From NCBI GenBank assembly GCA_027065835.1, contig JAMONK010000208.1, positions 1 to 6,914 on the forward strand: a DNA stretch of 6,914 nucleotides, read 5' to 3'. Of this stretch, positions 5,442 through 6,914 are shown one piece after another. This DNA is from Thermococcus sp. Its GTDB lineage: Archaea > Methanobacteriota_B > Thermococci > Thermococcales > Thermococcaceae. The notes under the pieces were generated by a model. It was not told the origin of the DNA. It saw nothing but the letters and a program-made list of their open reading frames with translations, and ran no database searches. The translations under genes and the position numbers were made by a program. The number at the start of each line of letters is the position of its first letter. Position 1 is the first letter of the stretch.

Positions 5442-5471
5442 TGGATTATCCAAGTTTCATGCGGGATTGAA

Positions 5472-6020
5472 ATGAGAATCGTTGTTGGGGTGACGGGGGC
5501 CAGCGGTGTTGTTTACGGCGTCAGGCTCGTTGATACCCTCAGGTCCCTGGGGCACGATGTCGTCACCATAGCCTCAGACGTCGGGCTCAAGGTGATAGAG
5601 TACGAGCTTGGCATTGAGTTCCGACCGGACTACGGGGAGATGGACCTCTTCGCCCCGATGGCGTCGGGTTCCAGCCCCTTCGATGCCATGGTGATAGCCC
5701 CTTGTTCCATGAAAACCCTGGCGGCGATAGCAAACGGCTACGCCGATAACCTGATAACCAGAACCGCGGACGTCGCCCTCAAAGAGCGCCGGAAGCTTGT
5801 GCTGCTCGTCAGGGAGACTCCGCTGAGTTTGATTCACCTCCAGAACATGATGAAGGCCACACAGGCCGGTGCCGTTGTTATGCCGGCATCTCCAGGATTT
5901 TACACAAAACCCAAAACCTTAGAGGATATAACAAACTTTATAATTGGTAAAATCCTAGATGTTATTGGAATTAAACATAACATATACCCACGGTGGGGGA
6001 GTGATGGTGTCCCAACTTGA
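5472..6020 (+). CDS. ubiX: UbiX, flavin prenyltransferase
   Basis: Joins dimethylallyl phosphate to reduced FMN to make prenylated FMN, the cofactor of UbiD-type decarboxylases. 182 residues of the flavoprotein/UbiX family. Visible motifs: VGVTGASG (5-12) for FMN phosphate binding, [25 protein letters not shown] (from 73) with the conserved asparagines, [17 protein letters not shown] (103-119), HLQNM (122-126), [13 protein letters not shown] (135-147) and the C-terminal IKHNIYPRW (167-175). The tail beyond PRW is somewhat longer than usual. No ubiD lies in the window. Archaea with the modified mevalonate pathway need prenylated FMN for a UbiD-like decarboxylase acting on trans-anhydromevalonate phosphate, a likely purpose here. 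The last third turns strikingly AT-rich and appears to carry a promoter. It overlaps the next gene by 17 bases. Confidence 0.94.
   Translation: MRIVVGVTGASGVVYGVRLVDTLRSLGHDVVTIASDVGLKVIEYELGIEFRPDYGEMDLFAPMASGSSPFDAMVIAPCSMKTLAAIANGYADNLITRTADVALKERRKLVLLVRETPLSLIHLQNMMKATQAGAVVMPASPGFYTKPKTLEDITNFIIGKILDVIGIKHNIYPRWGSDGVPT
5931..5943 (+). promoter_or_regulatory. Candidate internal promoter for the Lrp-type gene, inside ubiX
   Basis: ACAAAC (5931-5936) followed by TTTATAA (5937-5943) is a very good BRE/TATA match inside the ubiX coding region. Start would fall near 5966, giving a 38-base leader to ATG 6004. The local run of AT-rich codons supports selection on the DNA rather than on the protein. 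A second AT stretch (5971-5987) is closer to the start but fits less well. Confidence 0.45.
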
Positions 6021-6489
6021 TGACCTTGATCGGGCTATACTAAGACTGCTCAAAGAGGACGCCCGATTAACCATATCGGATATAGCCGAGCGTCTGCAGC
6101 GGCCTGAGTCAACCATACATTTCAGGATCAAAAAGCTTCAGGAACGGGGGGTTATTGATAAGTACACAATAATCCTCGGGAAGGGCCTCTGGCCAAAGAA
6201 CCTTGCTATCGTCTACATCCAGACCGAAACCCCGGTAATCGAGGACTTTCTTGAGAAGTACGTCAACCACATCATGAAAACGCTCTCCCTTCTGCCGAAC
6301 GTTCTCGCCGTCGCACGCAGCGGAAGGGACGGGCTGATCGCCCTTATAGGAGAGGGAGACCGCGAGAAGTTGAACCATTTCATAGACGACACGATAAGGG
6401 TGTTGCCGACCCTCAAGCGTGTTGAGGTTTTCTACCTCGACGGGTTCGCCAAGGGCAGGGATCTGGTAGGGTTCCTGGTAGGTGTCTGA
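6004..6489 (+). CDS. Lrp/AsnC-family transcriptional regulator
   Basis: DNA-binding regulator of the feast/famine (Lrp/AsnC) family. 161 residues. The N-terminal winged helix-turn-helix spans about 1-60, opening with [19 protein letters not shown] and the recognition region [19 protein letters not shown] (28-46), followed by [11 protein letters not shown] (48-58). Residues 65-145 form the beta-alpha-beta-beta-alpha-beta effector and oligomer domain ([43 protein letters not shown]). The ligand and targets cannot be told from sequence; such proteins often regulate their own gene. ATG 6004 is preferred, with GGTGGGGGAG at 5992-6001 as ribosome binding site; the frame is open from 5959 but those residues are not family-like. 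It overlaps ubiX by 17 bases and its stop codon abuts the start of the CYTH gene, so the three are probably co-transcribed. Confidence 0.9.
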   Translation: MVSQLDDLDRAILRLLKEDARLTISDIAERLQRPESTIHFRIKKLQERGVIDKYTIILGKGLWPKNLAIVYIQTETPVIEDFLEKYVNHIMKTLSLLPNVLAVARSGRDGLIALIGEGDREKLNHFIDDTIRVLPTLKRVEVFYLDGFAKGRDLVGFLVGV

Positions 6490-6914
6490 ATGGAGATTGA
6501 GGTTAAGTTCAGGGTGGACTTCGACAGTATTGTGGGGAAGATAGAGGGGCTAGGTGCCGAGTTCGTTCATGAGGAGGTCCAGGAGGACCTGTACTTTCTC
6601 CTTCCATCCCCACAGCTTCTCCGTGTCCGCCGGATATCGAACCTCAACCGCTCGTTTCTAACGTACAAGCTCATCAAGGACCCAGGGAGGAACGAGGAAT
6701 TCGACGAGCTTGAGGTGGAGGTCTCCGACTTCGGAACTACAGTTGAGATCCTCAAGAGGCTGGGGTACAGGGAGGATGTGTGGGTTAGAAAGTACCGTTT
6801 GGTTTACCGGCTCGGGGACGTAACCTTTGAGCTCAACCGTGTGGAGAACCTGGGGGACTTCCTGGATATAGAGGTCATTACCGAAGACGTTGAAGAGGCC
6901 AAGAGAAAGATATG
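6490..6914 (+). CDS. cyaB: CYTH domain protein, class IV adenylate cyclase-like (3' end cut by window edge)
   Basis: CYTH proteins form an eight-stranded tunnel that binds triphosphates with divalent metal; members include class IV adenylate cyclases and thiamine triphosphatases. 141 residues are visible. The signature ExExK is at Glu2, Glu4 and Lys6 (MEIEVKF). Other tunnel residues follow: QEDLYF (31-36), LLRVRR (43-48), LTYK (57-60), ELEVEV (73-78), VRKYRLVYR (99-107, with Lys101 and Arg103) and FELNRVENLGDFLDIE (113-128), the last close to the class IV cyclase motif. The family is usually 165-180 residues, so about 30 are missing. ATG 6490 directly follows the regulator's stop codon, with AGGTG (6480-6484) as ribosome binding site, implying translational coupling. 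Archaeal members are often annotated as adenylate cyclases, but the true reaction, cAMP synthesis or triphosphate hydrolysis, cannot be decided here. Confidence 0.9.
   Translation, partial: MEIEVKFRVDFDSIVGKIEGLGAEFVHEEVQEDLYFLLPSPQLLRVRRISNLNRSFLTYKLIKDPGRNEEFDELEVEVSDFGTTVEILKRLGYREDVWVRKYRLVYRLGDVTFELNRVENLGDFLDIEVITEDVEEAKRKI

Noticed and set aside
5459..5470. Three-codon reading frame ATG CGG GAT TGA just before ubiX, a possible leader peptide.
   Set aside because: The predicted transcript starts near 5463, after its ATG, so it would not be translated; its length makes it likely by chance.

Overview
The window looks like chromosomal DNA of a hyperthermophilic archaeon of the order Thermococcales, most likely Thermococcus. 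This rests on archaeal BRE/TATA promoters roughly 35 bases upstream of starts, short leaders with GGTGAT or GGAGG ribosome binding sites, GC-rich coding with AT-rich gaps, and the gene set: archaeal FeoAB, a DacZ-type diadenylate cyclase, archaeal UbiX, a one-domain Lrp/AsnC regulator and a CYTH protein. No mobile element, CRISPR array, rRNA or tRNA was found.

Layout. (1) 1-336, minus strand: a small DUF4870/UPF0132 membrane protein that runs off the left edge. (2) 337-526: a divergent control region holding its promoter and the promoter of the iron operon. Two sites here resemble DtxR/IdeR iron boxes, one over the BRE and one just past the predicted transcription start. (3) 527-3055, plus strand: feoA, feoB and a FeoC-like winged-helix protein with four cysteines, forming a ferrous iron uptake operon. 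(4) 3105-4346, plus strand: a nucleotidyltransferase with a left-handed beta-helix (NDP-sugar synthase type) with its own promoter and an unusual four-cysteine tail. (5) 4347-4559: a non-coding gap between convergent genes. (6) 4560-5360, minus strand: dacZ, which makes c-di-AMP. (7) 5361-5471: a compact divergent promoter region with a 13-bp inverted repeat midway between two TATA boxes. (8) 5472 to the right edge, plus strand: ubiX (prenylated-FMN synthesis), an Lrp/AsnC-family regulator overlapping it by 17 bases, and a CYTH (class IV adenylate cyclase-like) protein starting directly after the regulator's stop codon and cut by the window edge.

How it works together. The left half is an iron uptake unit whose promoter appears built for repression by an iron-loaded DtxR-family protein; FeoA and the FeoC-like protein are probable accessory or sensor parts of the FeoB pore. 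The right half holds cofactor synthesis (UbiX), a transcription regulator and two proteins from nucleotide-signalling families (DacZ, CYTH). I see no single obviously new multi-gene system. The points most worth following are the paired iron boxes, the cysteine tail on the nucleotidyltransferase, the FeoC cysteine spacing, the dacZ/ubiX inverted repeat and a probable promoter embedded in the AT-rich end of ubiX.
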